A stretch of DNA of 64,000 bases, taken from assembly GCA_001709035.1 (NCBI GenBank), contig LVKA01000015.1, positions 62,001-126,000 of the forward strand, read 5' to 3'. The translations under genes and the position numbers were made by a program. The DNA is from Candidatus Thiodiazotropha endoloripes. GTDB lineage: Bacteria > Pseudomonadota > Gammaproteobacteria > Chromatiales > Chromatiaceae. Below are positions 36,875 through 46,662 of the stretch, piece after piece (within the stretch, counting starts at the first letter, position 1; every line of letters starts with the position of its first letter). The notes under the pieces were generated by a model. That model was not told the origin of the DNA. It did no database searches and worked only from the letters and a program-made list of their open reading frames with translations.

Positions 36875-38353
36875 TTACCCCACCATATCTTCATCATCGC
36901 GCAGCTGTTCGATCTTCTCCAGACCGTAACGCTCCAGTTTGCTGCGCAAACCGACTCTGGAGAGTCCCAGCTCTTTCGCCGCCTGACTCTTATTCCAGCG
37001 GTTACGGATCAGACACTCTTTGAGGATCCGCGCCTCCAGGGATTCGACCCGCTCCTTGAGGGTGCCGTTCAATCCATCCACCAGTTCGATATCCCCATCA
37101 TCCGCTTCAGGGGTCGCTCTCAGCACCCGGGGTGAGAGCAGATCGGCACCGAGCAACTTACCCTCCCCCATCACCAGCATATGACGGATCTCATTCTGCA
37201 GCTCCCGAACATTGCCGGGCCAATGGTAGGCCTGCATACAGGCCAGGGTCTCATTGGTAAATCCTTCCACCCGTTTGCCCAGCTGCTTCATGGAGGATTC
37301 CAGAATACTGCTGGCGATCAGTGGAATATCCATCTTGCGATCACGCAAAGCGGGCAGCTGAATGGTCACGGTCGCCAACCGATAGTATAGATCCTCCCGA
37401 AAACGTCCCTCCCGGACCTCCTTCTCCAGATCCCGGTTGGTGGCCGCAATGATGCGTACATCGACCTGCCGGGTCTGACTGCTGCCGAGGGGACGGATCT
37501 CACCCTCCTGTAGCACCCGCAACAGTTTCACCTGAAAAGCCGCAGAGACCTCACCCACTTCATCGAGAAACACCGTGCCGCGGCTGGCCCGCTCAAACAG
37601 CCCGGCCCGATCCTCGACGGCACCGGTAAAGGCGCCCCGTTTGTACCCGAACAGCTCGCTCTCCAGCAGTTCATCGGGGAGCGCACCACAGTTCTCCACT
37701 ACGAAGGGTTGCTGCCAACGGTTGCTGTTGTAGTGCAGCGCTCTGGCCGCCAACTCCTTACCGGTACCCGACTCACCGGTCAGTAGTACCGAGATATCGT
37801 AGGGGGATACCCGGCGGATCTTTTCACACACCTGGTTCATGCAACTCTGCGGACTGCGTACGATCTGATCGTCACAACTGTAGTCGTCCCGCAGTCGCTG
37901 ACTCTTCTCATCCGCCATGGTCTGCAGCCGGCTGGGCGACATCTTCAGCTCTATGCTGAGGATCTCGTTCTTACGCTGCAGCTCAAACAGCTCGGCGGCA
38001 TTTTTCAACAGCAGTATCAAACTGTCCGGATGCCAGGGTTTGGTGACGAACTGATAGATGCCCGCCTCATTCACCGCGCTGATGATATCCTCGGAATCGG
38101 TATAACCGGAGATGATCATGCGGATCACTTCGGGCCACTGTTCACGCACCTGCTTGAGAAACTCCACCCCGGTGATATCCGGCATGCGTTGATCACAGAG
38201 GATGATCTGTACCCACTGGCTCTGCAGAATGGCTCTTGCCTGCTCCACATTCTCTGCGGTCTGAATATCGAACTCATCCTCCAGAATCCGCTCCAGGGTC
38301 TCCAGGCTGCGGACTTCATCGTCCACAATCAAAACGGTTGGACGACTGCTCAT
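36875..38353 (-). CDS. hupR: Sigma-54-dependent response regulator of hydrogenase genes
   Basis: NtrC-family activator (HupR/HoxA), 492 residues from [14 protein letters not shown]. Receiver domain: acidic pocket VDDE, phosphoacceptor Asp in [15 protein letters not shown]+ domain: Walker [15 protein letters not shown] loop intact (contacts sigma-54), Walker [11 protein letters not shown]. The C-terminal Fis-type helix-turn-helix is [23 protein letters not shown] 38353 overlaps the hypX stop (ATGA); I prefer it to the ATG five codons upstream. HupR homologues activate hupSL in the unphosphorylated state. Sigma-54 elements before hupS and hupD in this locus are the expected targets. Confidence 0.96.
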   Translation of the reverse strand: MSSRPTVLIVDDEVRSLETLERILEDEFDIQTAENVEQARAILQSQWVQIILCDQRMPDITGVEFLKQVREQWPEVIRMIISGYTDSEDIISAVNEAGIYQFVTKPWHPDSLILLLKNAAELFELQRKNEILSIELKMSPSRLQTMADEKSQRLRDDYSCDDQIVRSPQSCMNQVCEKIRRVSPYDISVLLTGESGTGKELAARALHYNSNRWQQPFVVENCGALPDELLESELFGYKRGAFTGAVEDRAGLFERASRGTVFLDEVGEVSAAFQVKLLRVLQEGEIRPLGSSQTRQVDVRIIAATNRDLEKEVREGRFREDLYYRLATVTIQLPALRDRKMDIPLIASSILESSMKQLGKRVEGFTNETLACMQAYHWPGNVRELQNEIRHMLVMGEGKLLGADLLSPRVLRATPEADDGDIELVDGLNGTLKERVESLEARILKECLIRNRWNKSQAAKELGLSRVGLRSKLERYGLEKIEQLRDDEDMVG

Positions 38354-40056
38354 GAGGCACACTTCCATTGGTTGTCGGTACGACGATGACGGGCAATCGT
38401 CAACGGAGTACGGGATTTGGCAATCTTGTGTACAAAGTTGTAACGGGCGATATGGTAGCTTGGATCAAAGCCGTAGAAATTACGTTTCATCTGCTCCAGT
38501 TCCTCCTCCCTGTATTGCGACAGGGCTTTTTGCAGCTCGTCCGCTGTGCGGCGGGCACGCTTATAATGTAGACGCTTGACAAACGCCGGGGCGGCGATCA
38601 TCGCCTCAGCCAGTTTTCTGACCTGTGCCAGATAGGCGTCGCCACGCTGATCAATCACCCGATCCACCAACTGCAGTTCCGCTGCTTGGGCTGCGCCCAT
38701 GGGCAGCCGGTTATGAATGATGGTCTGGGCATGCTCCTCACCCACATAGCGGGGTAACAGATAGCTCCAGTACTCCGATCCATAGAGATTGCCCATATCC
38801 TTGTAATGAGGATTGAGGATCACACCGTTCCGGGCCCAGACCTCATCAGCGGCTCGGGCGAGAAACACCCCACCGGCACCCGCATTGCCCTGCAGTGCCG
38901 CTATGGTCAGATGGGATTCTGTATTGATGATCTCCAAAGCCAGATCATCGATGGCGTTGATATTCTCCCAGGAGGCATCCGCCGCACTCTCGGCGGCCTC
39001 GATCAGATTGAGATGCATACCGTTCGACCAGTAGTCCGGACCACCGAGTAACACGATGGCCTGAGTATCACACTGTTTTGCCTCCCGGTAGGCTTCAAGC
39101 AGGGTACGGCACTGACCGCTGCTCATGGCACCGTTGTAAAAAGGAAAGTGGAGATAGCCAACCCCATCGGCCTCTTCATACCATACCTCCCGATAACCAC
39201 TCTCTGCGGTTGGCCTGACTTCCGGCAGTTGCGTCAGCTGACCTGCCAGCAGTGTGCTGGCCGGCAGTTTGAAAGGGATCTCGCCGTCACTGAGCTTGAG
39301 GTGTCCGATCCAGACCGCCCCATCGATGGTGGCAATACAGATCGCAGGTCCGGATTTGGCGATCACCTCACCCGGTCTACCCTTCAGCTCGCGCTCAACT
39401 CTGGCATCGTAGAGATAACATGGGTGATCAAACAGAGAGTCTTTGACTCCGGGCACGCCATCACCGCTCTGCAGTTTACGCATTACCAGTTCTGTAGTGT
39501 CCTGTTGCCAATCGATCTGGCGCTGCTGCTGTGTCATCAACGGTTGCCACTGGCCAGAATCGGACTGTTTGAGTTGATCCTGGGGCAGCGGCTGGTAGTC
39601 GTCGGCTTGAAACCGCGCCACCGCAAGCAGCACCGCTTTCACCGCCGCCTCGGTGACTTCATTGCGATAGAGGCTCCCTTTGCTCGCCTGGCGCATGACA
39701 AATTCGCAACTGGCCCAGATATCGCCCCCGTCCATCTCACCATTGGCCTGGAGTACCGTGACACCCCAACGGGATCGACCCTGCAGAATGGCCCAATCCA
39801 GTGAAGATGGCCCCCGGTCTCCGGGAATCCCTGGATGAACCACCAGACAGGTATGCTGTTGCCAGATCGATTCAGGGATCGCCCGTTTCAGAAAGGGTGC
39901 AATGATCAAGTCGGGCGTGGCGAGCAGCACCGCCTCCCTGGCCACGCTGTCGTTGATATCGAACTCGACCGAGACCTGGTGACCCAGGGCCTCCAGTTCG
40001 ACAAACAGCCGTTGAGTGAGGCTGTTGAAGGCGTGACTTAAAAACAGGATTCGCAT
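38350..40056 (-). CDS. hypX: HypX/HoxX, hydrogenase CO-ligand synthesis
   Basis: A 568-residue enzyme with an N-terminal formyltransferase-like half and a C-terminal enoyl-CoA-hydratase/isomerase-like half. The hallmark HPGIPGDRGPSSLDWA is present at ~75-90. The second half starts near residue 300 (YLHFPFYNGAMS) and shows the crotonase oxyanion region LQGNAGAGGVFLA. In aerobic H2 oxidisers HypX makes the active-site CO ligand from formyl-tetrahydrofolate, via formyl-CoA. Its presence implies hydrogenase maturation in oxic or microoxic conditions. It lies between hypE and hupR. Confidence 0.95.
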   Translation of the reverse strand: MRILFLSHAFNSLTQRLFVELEALGHQVSVEFDINDSVAREAVLLATPDLIIAPFLKRAIPESIWQQHTCLVVHPGIPGDRGPSSLDWAILQGRSRWGVTVLQANGEMDGGDIWASCEFVMRQASKGSLYRNEVTEAAVKAVLLAVARFQADDYQPLPQDQLKQSDSGQWQPLMTQQQRQIDWQQDTTELVMRKLQSGDGVPGVKDSLFDHPCYLYDARVERELKGRPGEVIAKSGPAICIATIDGAVWIGHLKLSDGEIPFKLPASTLLAGQLTQLPEVRPTAESGYREVWYEEADGVGYLHFPFYNGAMSSGQCRTLLEAYREAKQCDTQAIVLLGGPDYWSNGMHLNLIEAAESAADASWENINAIDDLALEIINTESHLTIAALQGNAGAGGVFLARAADEVWARNGVILNPHYKDMGNLYGSEYWSYLLPRYVGEEHAQTIIHNRLPMGAAQAAELQLVDRVIDQRGDAYLAQVRKLAEAMIAAPAFVKRLHYKRARRTADELQKALSQYREEELEQMKRNFYGFDPSYHIARYNFVHKIAKSRTPLTIARHRRTDNQWKCAS

Positions 40057-40068
40057 ATCAGGGCCTTT

Positions 40069-41118
40069 TTAGCAGATTCTGGGGAGCTGCTCGCCGCTAA
40101 GCCAATCGACCACCCGGCTGCCGCCGAACAGTGTCTCCATCTGCACAAAGTGATGGGGATCTTCAATCACCCGTCCGATAACGGCACTCTCCCCACCCAG
40201 TGGATGAGCCCGCATCACCGGCAGCAGACGCTCAGCATCCGCCTCGGAACAGATACAGATCAGTTTGCCCTCATTGGCCACATAGAGGGGATCCAGACCC
40301 AACAGCTCGCAGGCCGAGGCGACAGCGGGCTTGACCGGTATCTCGGCCTCGCTCAACTGCATGCCCACTTGTGATTGCTGGGCCAGCTCATTCAGCGTGG
40401 TGGCCAGACCACCCCGGGTTGGGTCGCGCAGAGAGTGGATATCCGGCGCCACCGCCACCATCTGTTCAACCAGGGTGTGGAGTGCGGCTGAGTCGGAGGT
40501 AATGGAGGTTTCAAACTCCAGGTTCTCCCGGCTCGACATGATGGTGACCCCATGATCACCCATACTGCCGCTAACGATGATCAAATCCCCCGGCACGGCC
40601 CGGTCACCGGAGATATCGATCCCCTGGGGCACCACCCCGATACCGGTGGTGGTGATGAATACACCATCCCCTTTGCCCTTCTCCACCACCTTGGTGTCGC
40701 CGGTCACAACCGGCACACCCGCTTCATTGGCGGCTCGACTCATGCTGATCACGATCCGTTCCAGATCGGCGAGGGGGAACCCCTCTTCCAGTATGAAACC
40801 GGCGGAGAGATAGGTGGGACGGGCACCGGACATGGCCACATCATTGATGGTGCCATGCACAGCCAGTGAGCCGATATCACCACCGGGAAAAAACAGCGGG
40901 GAGATCACATGACCATCCACACTCATCACCATGCGACCCGCGTGCACATCGAAGCTGGCCTGATCGTTGGCCTGGCGCAGCAGTTCATTATCGAAATGCT
41001 TCAGAAACAGCTCCTGAATCAACTGAGCCATTGCCCGACCACCACTGCCATGGGTCATATCAACTTTCCCCTTGCGGGTGTCGAGTCGTAGAGTAAAAGG
41101 TTTCACCTGGGCATTCAT
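40069..41118 (-). CDS. hypE: HypE, hydrogenase cyanide-ligand maturation
   Basis: HypE (349 residues) dehydrates the carbamoyl group placed on its C-terminal cysteine by HypF into a cyanide ligand. The C-terminus is the conserved PRIC, with the acceptor Cys last. The N-terminal ATP-binding loop MTHGSGGRAM and the PurM-like fold blocks (SVDGHVISPLFFPGGDIG, GTINDVAMSGA) are present. I chose ATG 41118 (MNAQVKPF) with GAGGTGG before it; an ATG six codons upstream overlaps the hypD stop. HypF itself is not encoded in the locus. Confidence 0.96.
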   Translation of the reverse strand: MNAQVKPFTLRLDTRKGKVDMTHGSGGRAMAQLIQELFLKHFDNELLRQANDQASFDVHAGRMVMSVDGHVISPLFFPGGDIGSLAVHGTINDVAMSGARPTYLSAGFILEEGFPLADLERIVISMSRAANEAGVPVVTGDTKVVEKGKGDGVFITTTGIGVVPQGIDISGDRAVPGDLIIVSGSMGDHGVTIMSSRENLEFETSITSDSAALHTLVEQMVAVAPDIHSLRDPTRGGLATTLNELAQQSQVGMQLSEAEIPVKPAVASACELLGLDPLYVANEGKLICICSEADAERLLPVMRAHPLGGESAVIGRVIEDPHHFVQMETLFGGSRVVDWLSGEQLPRIC

Positions 41119-41132
41119 ATCGCCACCTCTGT

Positions 41133-42272
41133 TCATGCGCTCTTTGCTTCTGGTTGACGGAATCGGCCATAACTCCAGTAGGCGGCACAGGCCCCCTCCG
41201 ACGAGACCATGCAGGAACCCATTGGATTGTCAGGGGTACAGACCACCCCGAACAGTTTGCAGTCGGTAGGACGCTTCGCCCCACGCAGGATCGCCGGACA
41301 CTCGCACCCTTTGACCTCCTTTGCCGGACTGACCGGGATCTGAAATCGCTGCTCCGCATCGTACTCCTGGTAGTCCGCTTTGATTTTCAGTGCGCTGTAG
41401 GGCACCAGCCCCAAACCCCGCCACTCAAAACTGCGACGTAACTCGAACACTTCCGCAACCAGTCGCTGAGCTTTTTGATTCCCCTCACGGGTCACCACCC
41501 GGGTATATTCGTTCTCCACCTCATAGCGCCCTTGATTCAGTTGTCGGATCAGCATCAGCACCGACTGCATCACATCCAGTGGTTCGAATCCGGCGATCAC
41601 CACCGGCCGTTGAAACTCTTCGGCAAAGAACTCATAGGGGCGACTGCCGATCACCGAGCTGACATGGGAGGGTCCGAAGAAGCCATGAATGGCCACCGAA
41701 CCGATCTCTCTGACTTCGGGGGACTCCAGGATGTTCTGGATGGCGGCCGGTGTCAGCACATGATTACAGAACAGACTGAAGTTCTTCAGTCCTTCCTGCC
41801 TGGCCTGCTGCAGCGCTACCGCACTTGGGGGAGTGGTGGTCTCAAAGCCGATCGCCAGAAACACCACCTGCCGAGCGGGATTCTCCCGGGCGATGTTCAA
41901 CGCATCCTGGGTGGAGTAGACCATCCTCACATCGCCACCGGCCGCCTTCACCTTGATCAGACTGTTGCGACCGCTTGCCGGTACCCGCAGCAGATCCCCA
42001 TAGGTGCAGAGAATCACATCCTCCGCTTCAACCAGATGGATGGCATTGTCGATGCGCCCGACCGGCAGCACACACACCGGACAGCCGGGACCGTGGATAA
42101 AACGCACATTGCCCGGCATCAGGTCCTGCACCCCATAACGGAAAATTGCATGGGTATGACCACCGCAGAACTCCATCAGATGGTAGCTTCTGCCTGTATC
42201 AACCTCATCCCGGATGGCTGCTGCCAGCTGCTTGGCCAGCTTGTACTGGCGAAACTCGTCGACATATTTCAT
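41133..42272 (-). CDS. hypD: HypD, Fe(CN)2CO assembly scaffold
   Basis: HypD (379 residues) carries a [4Fe-4S] cluster and, with HypC, assembles the Fe(CN)2CO unit. Conserved signatures: MEFCGGHTHAIFRYG, HGPGCPVCVLP, GFETTTPP and the C-terminal Cys-rich region (GCECPAILRG, TDCKLFG, CTPDNPMGSCMVS, GACAAYW). Start overlaps the hypC stop (ATGA), so HypC and HypD synthesis is coupled. Length and motifs are those of a functional protein. Confidence 0.97.
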   Translation of the reverse strand: MKYVDEFRQYKLAKQLAAAIRDEVDTGRSYHLMEFCGGHTHAIFRYGVQDLMPGNVRFIHGPGCPVCVLPVGRIDNAIHLVEAEDVILCTYGDLLRVPASGRNSLIKVKAAGGDVRMVYSTQDALNIARENPARQVVFLAIGFETTTPPSAVALQQARQEGLKNFSLFCNHVLTPAAIQNILESPEVREIGSVAIHGFFGPSHVSSVIGSRPYEFFAEEFQRPVVIAGFEPLDVMQSVLMLIRQLNQGRYEVENEYTRVVTREGNQKAQRLVAEVFELRRSFEWRGLGLVPYSALKIKADYQEYDAEQRFQIPVSPAKEVKGCECPAILRGAKRPTDCKLFGVVCTPDNPMGSCMVSSEGACAAYWSYGRFRQPEAKSA

Positions 42273-42493
42273 GGGGTCACTCCGGCTTGTGCAAACAGTT
42301 CAAGGGTTCGCTGGGCCTCCTCCTCACTCACCTTGTTGAGGGCATAACCGACATGAATCAGTACGAAGTCACCCACCGTCACATCCTCCACCAGCGCCAG
42401 TGAAACCGCTTTCCTGACTTCACCCAGTTCCACCGTGGCGTTATCAGCCTGCTCATCGATGGCGATAACTTTTGCCGGTATGGCCAGACACAT
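42269..42493 (-). CDS. hypC: HypC, hydrogenase maturation chaperone
   Basis: Small chaperone of 74 residues that starts with the diagnostic MCLAIPAKV. Cys2 binds the iron complex and docks onto HypD and the large-subunit precursor. The OB-like core (ATVELGEVRKAVSLAL...VGDFVLIHVGYAL) is complete. A second member of the same family, HupF, is encoded at 47112-47414, as usual in loci with O2-tolerant or aerobic maturation. Confidence 0.96.
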   Translation of the reverse strand: MCLAIPAKVIAIDEQADNATVELGEVRKAVSLALVEDVTVGDFVLIHVGYALNKVSEEEAQRTLELFAQAGVTP

Positions 42494-42540
42494 GTTTGTT
42501 CACTCCGTCTTTTAAGTGATACGAAAGAACCGCAACCGGA

Positions 42541-43374
42541 CTACTTGGCGCGCTTTTTCGGATGACCGATCAGCGCTGTCTGCCGGGTGGAGAGCAGCCA
42601 CTGATACCACTCGTCCATGCCTTCACCGGTTTTGGCGGAGAGCTCCAGCACTCGAATCCGCGGATTGACCTGTTGGGCGTAGGCGATGCATTGCGCCACA
42701 TCGAAATCCAGGTAGGGCAGCAGATCGATTTTGTTCAACAGCATCAGGTCGGCGGCATGAAACATATCCGGATACTTGATCGGTTTGTCCTCACCTTCGG
42801 TGACAGAGAGAATGGCTACTTTATGAGCCTCACCCAGATCGAAGGCAGCGGGACAGACCAGATTACCCACATTCTCGATGAACAGCAGACTGCCATCCTG
42901 CGGTTGCAGACTCTCCACCGCGTGCCCCACCATATGGCCATCCAGATGACAGCCTTTGCCGGTGTTGATCTGAATCGCCTTGGCGCCGGTGCTGCGAATG
43001 CGTTCCGCATCATTGGCGGTCTGCTGATCCCCTTCGATCACCGCAACACTGAATTCAGCCTGCATATCTTCAATGGTTCGGGAGAGCAGACTGGTTTTAC
43101 CTGAGCCAGGGCTGGAGACCAGATTCAATACATGAATCCCATGCTCACTGAAGTATTGTCGGTTGGCCGCCGCATATTGATTGTTCTTGCCCAGGATATC
43201 CTGTTCGATCTGCACCATACGCGCCTGACTCATCCCCGGCGCATGGGCGTGTGCCGGTCCTTTTCCATAATCATGAGTATGCTCGTGGCCATGTTCATGA
43301 CTAGGCTCGTGGTGATGATGCTGATGATCATCAATCGTTGTTTCACCTTCACCGCAACCGCAGACTGTGCACAT
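42541..43374 (-). CDS. hypB: HypB, nickel-inserting GTPase with His-rich tail
   Basis: GTPase (277 residues) that delivers Ni to the large subunit together with HypA. The N-terminus has the high-affinity Ni motif CTVCGCG, then a histidine-rich stretch ([16 protein letters not shown]) that can store nickel. The GTPase core has P-loop [11 protein letters not shown], switch region [11 protein letters not shown], the inter-subunit metal site with GKGCHLD, and NKIDLLPY. The His-rich segment suggests Ni buffering, as in other hydrogen oxidisers. Separated from hypA by 73 bases. Confidence 0.96.
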   Translation of the reverse strand: MCTVCGCGEGETTIDDHQHHHHEPSHEHGHEHTHDYGKGPAHAHAPGMSQARMVQIEQDILGKNNQYAAANRQYFSEHGIHVLNLVSSPGSGKTSLLSRTIEDMQAEFSVAVIEGDQQTANDAERIRSTGAKAIQINTGKGCHLDGHMVGHAVESLQPQDGSLLFIENVGNLVCPAAFDLGEAHKVAILSVTEGEDKPIKYPDMFHAADLMLLNKIDLLPYLDFDVAQCIAYAQQVNPRIRVLELSAKTGEGMDEWYQWLLSTRQTALIGHPKKRAK

Positions 43375-43447
43375 GGCTCTTATCCTCTAAACATTAACTG
43401 CATTCACTGATGTCTGTTCCGACATCGCTTTGTTCATTGTGGATCGG

Positions 43448-43789
43448 TTATTCCACTTCCAGCTCTTTGACACGCATCTCATCCCCCCCGGTGACCTGCA
43501 ACTGATAACTGCCGCAATCGGGGCAGGCATCGAATCTGGCTGCCACCTTCACCTGCTTTGAGCATGGCATGCACCAGGCCTCGCCGGGCACATCGATGAT
43601 CTCCAGTTTGGCCCCATCCGCCAGGGTCTCTTTCATCACCACATCGAAGCCGAAGCGCATCGCCTCTTTCTCCACACCGGAGAGTTCACCGATCTCCAGC
43701 CAGACACGCTTAACCCTGCTGAAACCCTGACTGGCCGAACTCTCCTCGAGTATCTGCAACACCCCTTCACAGAGTGACATCTCATGCAT
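43448..43789 (-). CDS. hypA: HypA, hydrogenase nickel chaperone
   Basis: A 113-residue Ni chaperone starting with the diagnostic MHEMSLCEG; His2 and Glu3 bind nickel. The zinc site is formed by CMPC and CPDC. The start is fixed by this motif, although the open frame extends 47 codons upstream into hupK. The ATG overlaps the hupK stop by one base (TGATG), so translation is coupled. Works with HypB encoded just downstream. Confidence 0.95.
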   Translation of the reverse strand: MHEMSLCEGVLQILEESSASQGFSRVKRVWLEIGELSGVEKEAMRFGFDVVMKETLADGAKLEIIDVPGEAWCMPCSKQVKVAARFDACPDCGSYQLQVTGGDEMRVKELEVE

Positions 43790-44970
43790 CAGCGCAACTC
43801 CAGTTGAAAACCGACACAGGGGTCGACCGCACCGATCAGCAGTTGCGCCCGCTGCATCAGCTGCTTTTGATGTTTGGCCGAGAGGCTTTTCAGACCCTGA
43901 CAGACCACACCACGGGGATGAAAATTCCACTCTGTGGGCGCCACGATCTGATATTGGCGGATCACACCATCCTGCTGCACGGCGCGATGGAAGAGACGTC
44001 CTCTGGCGGCTTCAACTTCACCCAATCCCTGCTGAGATAGTTCTGATTCATGCTGGCGTTCAATGGAATCCGATGTGCCTTTCAACCGACTTAGCTGCCG
44101 GGTCAGTTTTGCCGGTATGGATGCCAGCTCAAGCAGCCTGGCAACCAGACGTGGTATGACACCCTGCCCATACGGCCGCATCAACTGTTCGATCAATGGG
44201 TGACTCAACTGCCTGGTCAATGGCCCGGTCTCATAAATCTGCCCCTGCCAGTCGGGCGCTGCGATAAAGTCATCCGCATCAGTTTCCGACAAGCGTCGAC
44301 ATACTTTGCGGTGATCCAATGAAGGGAGCGGCTCAACTCCCCAGTCGCCCGAATCACTCTGTGTCTGATCGCGTAGATCTCTGAGTAGTGCAGCGGCAAG
44401 GGTGTCGCACTTATCGAGCCAACGATTAAACGCCTGTTGATCCTCAAGCTGATACCACTCTGCCGGTGAGACAGCGAATATCTTCTCATGGCAGAGCTGG
44501 TCGATACGCTGAATGATCGACTCGATGGCTGCTGCATCGAAACTGATCGACGGCTGCAGGGTAAAGCTGTCACCCTGTTGAAAACAGGCCTGTCTCGCAT
44601 CGCTCATCAGGGTTGCAAGGGTTGCCAGGTGATCACGACTCAAGGCTGTCTCTGAATGGCTGGACCAGTCGCTCATGATGCGCCACAGATGCTCCCTGGC
44701 GGTCTCCACATTGACCAGCATCTGCTCCAACAGTTGTATCCGCCAATCTGTCGTCATCCCGGTTGCCTGACGACAGGCCTTGACCGCGGCTGACGATTGG
44801 GCGGTTGCACAGATGCTGTAGAGCATGGGTATCATGGTCAACAACTCATCGACCGCTTTGCCATGAAATATTTTAGGCAGATTGAGTGGTCTGGTTGAGT
44901 TGATCACAACCTGATTTACCCGGTCATCCTGACACTGCAGCTCGATCCTGATTTCACCCTCGATACTCAC
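43789..44970 (-). CDS. hupK: HupK/HoxV, large-subunit-like maturation scaffold
   Basis: A 393-residue protein that resembles a hydrogenase large subunit but is not catalytic. Where the enzyme has CxxC pairs, this protein keeps only the first cysteine of each: SICATAQSS replaces the CGIC-type motif near residue 52, and DPCVGFQLE replaces DPCxxC near the end. Other shared blocks are EAARGRLFHRA and QYQIVAPTEWNFHPR. HupK/HoxV homologues are thought to hold the Fe(CN)2CO unit for transfer to the true large subunit. Starts at GTG overlapping the hupJ stop (GTGA). Confidence 0.9.
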   Translation of the reverse strand: MSIEGEIRIELQCQDDRVNQVVINSTRPLNLPKIFHGKAVDELLTMIPMLYSICATAQSSAAVKACRQATGMTTDWRIQLLEQMLVNVETAREHLWRIMSDWSSHSETALSRDHLATLATLMSDARQACFQQGDSFTLQPSISFDAAAIESIIQRIDQLCHEKIFAVSPAEWYQLEDQQAFNRWLDKCDTLAAALLRDLRDQTQSDSGDWGVEPLPSLDHRKVCRRLSETDADDFIAAPDWQGQIYETGPLTRQLSHPLIEQLMRPYGQGVIPRLVARLLELASIPAKLTRQLSRLKGTSDSIERQHESELSQQGLGEVEAARGRLFHRAVQQDGVIRQYQIVAPTEWNFHPRGVVCQGLKSLSAKHQKQLMQRAQLLIGAVDPCVGFQLELR

Positions 44971-45557
44971 TGCTCGCCATCCTGATGAATGGCGCCACGC
45001 AACAGATCACGACGACTCACGGGCTGCTGCAGACGTTCACTGATGGCGACTGAACGATCCGGTTCGGAACTTTCATCGGTTGTCGTTTCATCTTCTTCCG
45101 CTTCACCATGCCAACGACGATTGATCTCACTCTCACAAGTGGAGAGTCCATCCTGATTCTCCTCATTCATGATCGCCAGCATCACCTGTGTGGCGGTGGT
45201 GACTGCTGTCTGTTGATCACTGAACTCAAACATGGGGGAAAACAGTGAGCACATCTGATAGCGGCCTATACCCTCCTCTTCCCCCAGGATGAACTCATAG
45301 GGTCCGGAAGGAAACAGATGGGTCTGCTTGTCGCCGATCCGCTTCTCACGCCAGCTGTCCCCTTCATGGGGAATCAACATCAGGTTCATGAACCAGGGGG
45401 TGATCAATACCCCAAGACAGAGATCCTGCCATTGGCGAAATCCAACCGCTTCAACCTGCAAGGCGGGATTCAACAGCGGCAGACCCTGCATACGCTGCTG
45501 CTCAATATTACGAAACTGTACTTCCAGTCCTTCGATGATGTAGTCGGGGCAGATCAT
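44967..45557 (-). CDS. hupJ: HupJ, HybE-family hydrogenase assembly chaperone
   Basis: A 196-residue protein with the HybE/HupJ core: LCLGVLITPWFMNLMLIP and GDKQTHLFPSGPYEFI, followed by YQMCSLFSPMFEF. Family members assist FeS small-subunit maturation or Tat proofreading. The last ~60 residues are acidic and low-complexity (EAEEDETTTDE) and end in RRDLLRGA, a twin-arginine-like piece that is probably chance. Start overlaps the hupI stop (ATGA). Complete relative to the family, with a variable tail. Confidence 0.92.
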   Translation of the reverse strand: MICPDYIIEGLEVQFRNIEQQRMQGLPLLNPALQVEAVGFRQWQDLCLGVLITPWFMNLMLIPHEGDSWREKRIGDKQTHLFPSGPYEFILGEEEGIGRYQMCSLFSPMFEFSDQQTAVTTATQVMLAIMNEENQDGLSTCESEINRRWHGEAEEDETTTDESSEPDRSVAISERLQQPVSRRDLLRGAIHQDGEQ

Positions 45558-45781
45558 GCATCCTCCTGCAGCACCATGAACTCCCGCTTCTTACCATCGC
45601 AATTGGGACAGCTCCAGTGATCCGGCAGTTGCGAGAAGGGTGTACCCGGAGGTATCTGCCAATAGTCATCACCCTCAACGGGATCGTAGACATACCAGCA
45701 GATCTTACACTCCAGACGACTCCCATCCTGCAACTTCTCATTGTCACCGCCATAGGAACCGGCAAAGAAGTCCCTGTTCAC
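45554..45781 (-). CDS. hupI: HupI, rubredoxin of hydrogenase maturation
   Basis: Rubredoxin of 75 residues with the Fe(Cys)4 site formed by CKICWYVYDP and CPNCDG and the typical PPGTPFSQLPDHW between them. HupI/HoxR is needed for correct FeS cluster assembly of the small subunit under oxygen. Start is GTG overlapping the hupH stop (GTGA). A short N-terminal extension (NRDFFAGSYGG) precedes the core. Confidence 0.95.
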   Translation of the reverse strand: MNRDFFAGSYGGDNEKLQDGSRLECKICWYVYDPVEGDDYWQIPPGTPFSQLPDHWSCPNCDGKKREFMVLQEDA

Positions 45782-46647
45782 AGATAGGCCTCCAATATCT
45801 CACTCAGTCGCTCTGCACTGTCCTGTATATCTTCATGGGCCGCTGCGGCCACCGCCGGTATTGCACCGATTTCGATGGTATTGAGAATATTCTTATCCTG
45901 TGAGTTGAAGTACTGCACCCACCAGACATTCTGCACCGCTGTACTGGTGATCCGGCAGTTACCATAACCCCGGGAGAGTATGGTGAGTGGCCCTTTGCCC
46001 AACACGCTGGTGAGAAACTCAATATCCGCTTCGGTTTGCGGCAGCAGGGTCAGGTTGATGATATGGTTTTCAGTTCCCGGTCTGTATTCAGCAACCTTGT
46101 CATTGATCTCTGCCAGCAAGGGAGGCGCATTGATCACCCCCTGCGGGATTGAGTCCCGTTGCTGCTCTACCCGATGAGCCGCCTGTTTGAAAACATGCCG
46201 CAGACTTAACCTCGGTACGTAGGCCACTTCCACGGTATCTGCGGTCACTTCATCAGCATCATTGTAGTAGCGCACCCGCCAGAGACCGGCCATGACCGAC
46301 TCCTGAATCTGCGCATGGGTATCCGTCGAATGGTAGACCATACTGACTTCACCCTCACCCAGCACCTGATCGATTAGCTGCTTGTTTGCTTTGTCCAGGT
46401 GATCGATATCGATGTATTCCGGTTTCACCTGCCTGGCCTTGGCCTGCTGTTTCAACGTCACATCCAGCTGTTTCAGGAGCGCCATGCCATCCTGCAGTTT
46501 GCTCATATCCTCCACATTCTGCAGGCTAGGCATACTGAAGGTGGACATCTCATCAGGCAGTTGCAGGATCTCCAGATCCGTCCCATCCTCTTCCGCGGGT
46601 TGTGAGCCGGGACCGCTGACTGTCACAGGACTATTGATTTCGTTCAT
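45778..46647 (-). CDS. hupH: HupH/HoxQ hydrogenase maturation protein
   Basis: A 289-residue protein of the HupH/HyaF family. It contains an internal duplication: VLGEGEVSMV...ESVMAGLWRVRYYN near residue 95-135 and VLGKGPLTIL...TAVQNVWWVQYFN near 220-260. Homologues prevent premature association or help small-subunit cluster assembly in O2. The N-terminal acidic part mentions no known motif. It sits between hupG and hupI in the conserved order. Confidence 0.93.
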   Translation of the reverse strand: MNEINSPVTVSGPGSQPAEEDGTDLEILQLPDEMSTFSMPSLQNVEDMSKLQDGMALLKQLDVTLKQQAKARQVKPEYIDIDHLDKANKQLIDQVLGEGEVSMVYHSTDTHAQIQESVMAGLWRVRYYNDADEVTADTVEVAYVPRLSLRHVFKQAAHRVEQQRDSIPQGVINAPPLLAEINDKVAEYRPGTENHIINLTLLPQTEADIEFLTSVLGKGPLTILSRGYGNCRITSTAVQNVWWVQYFNSQDKNILNTIEIGAIPAVAAAAHEDIQDSAERLSEILEAYL

Positions 46648-46662
46648 ACTGGCTACCCCGGT

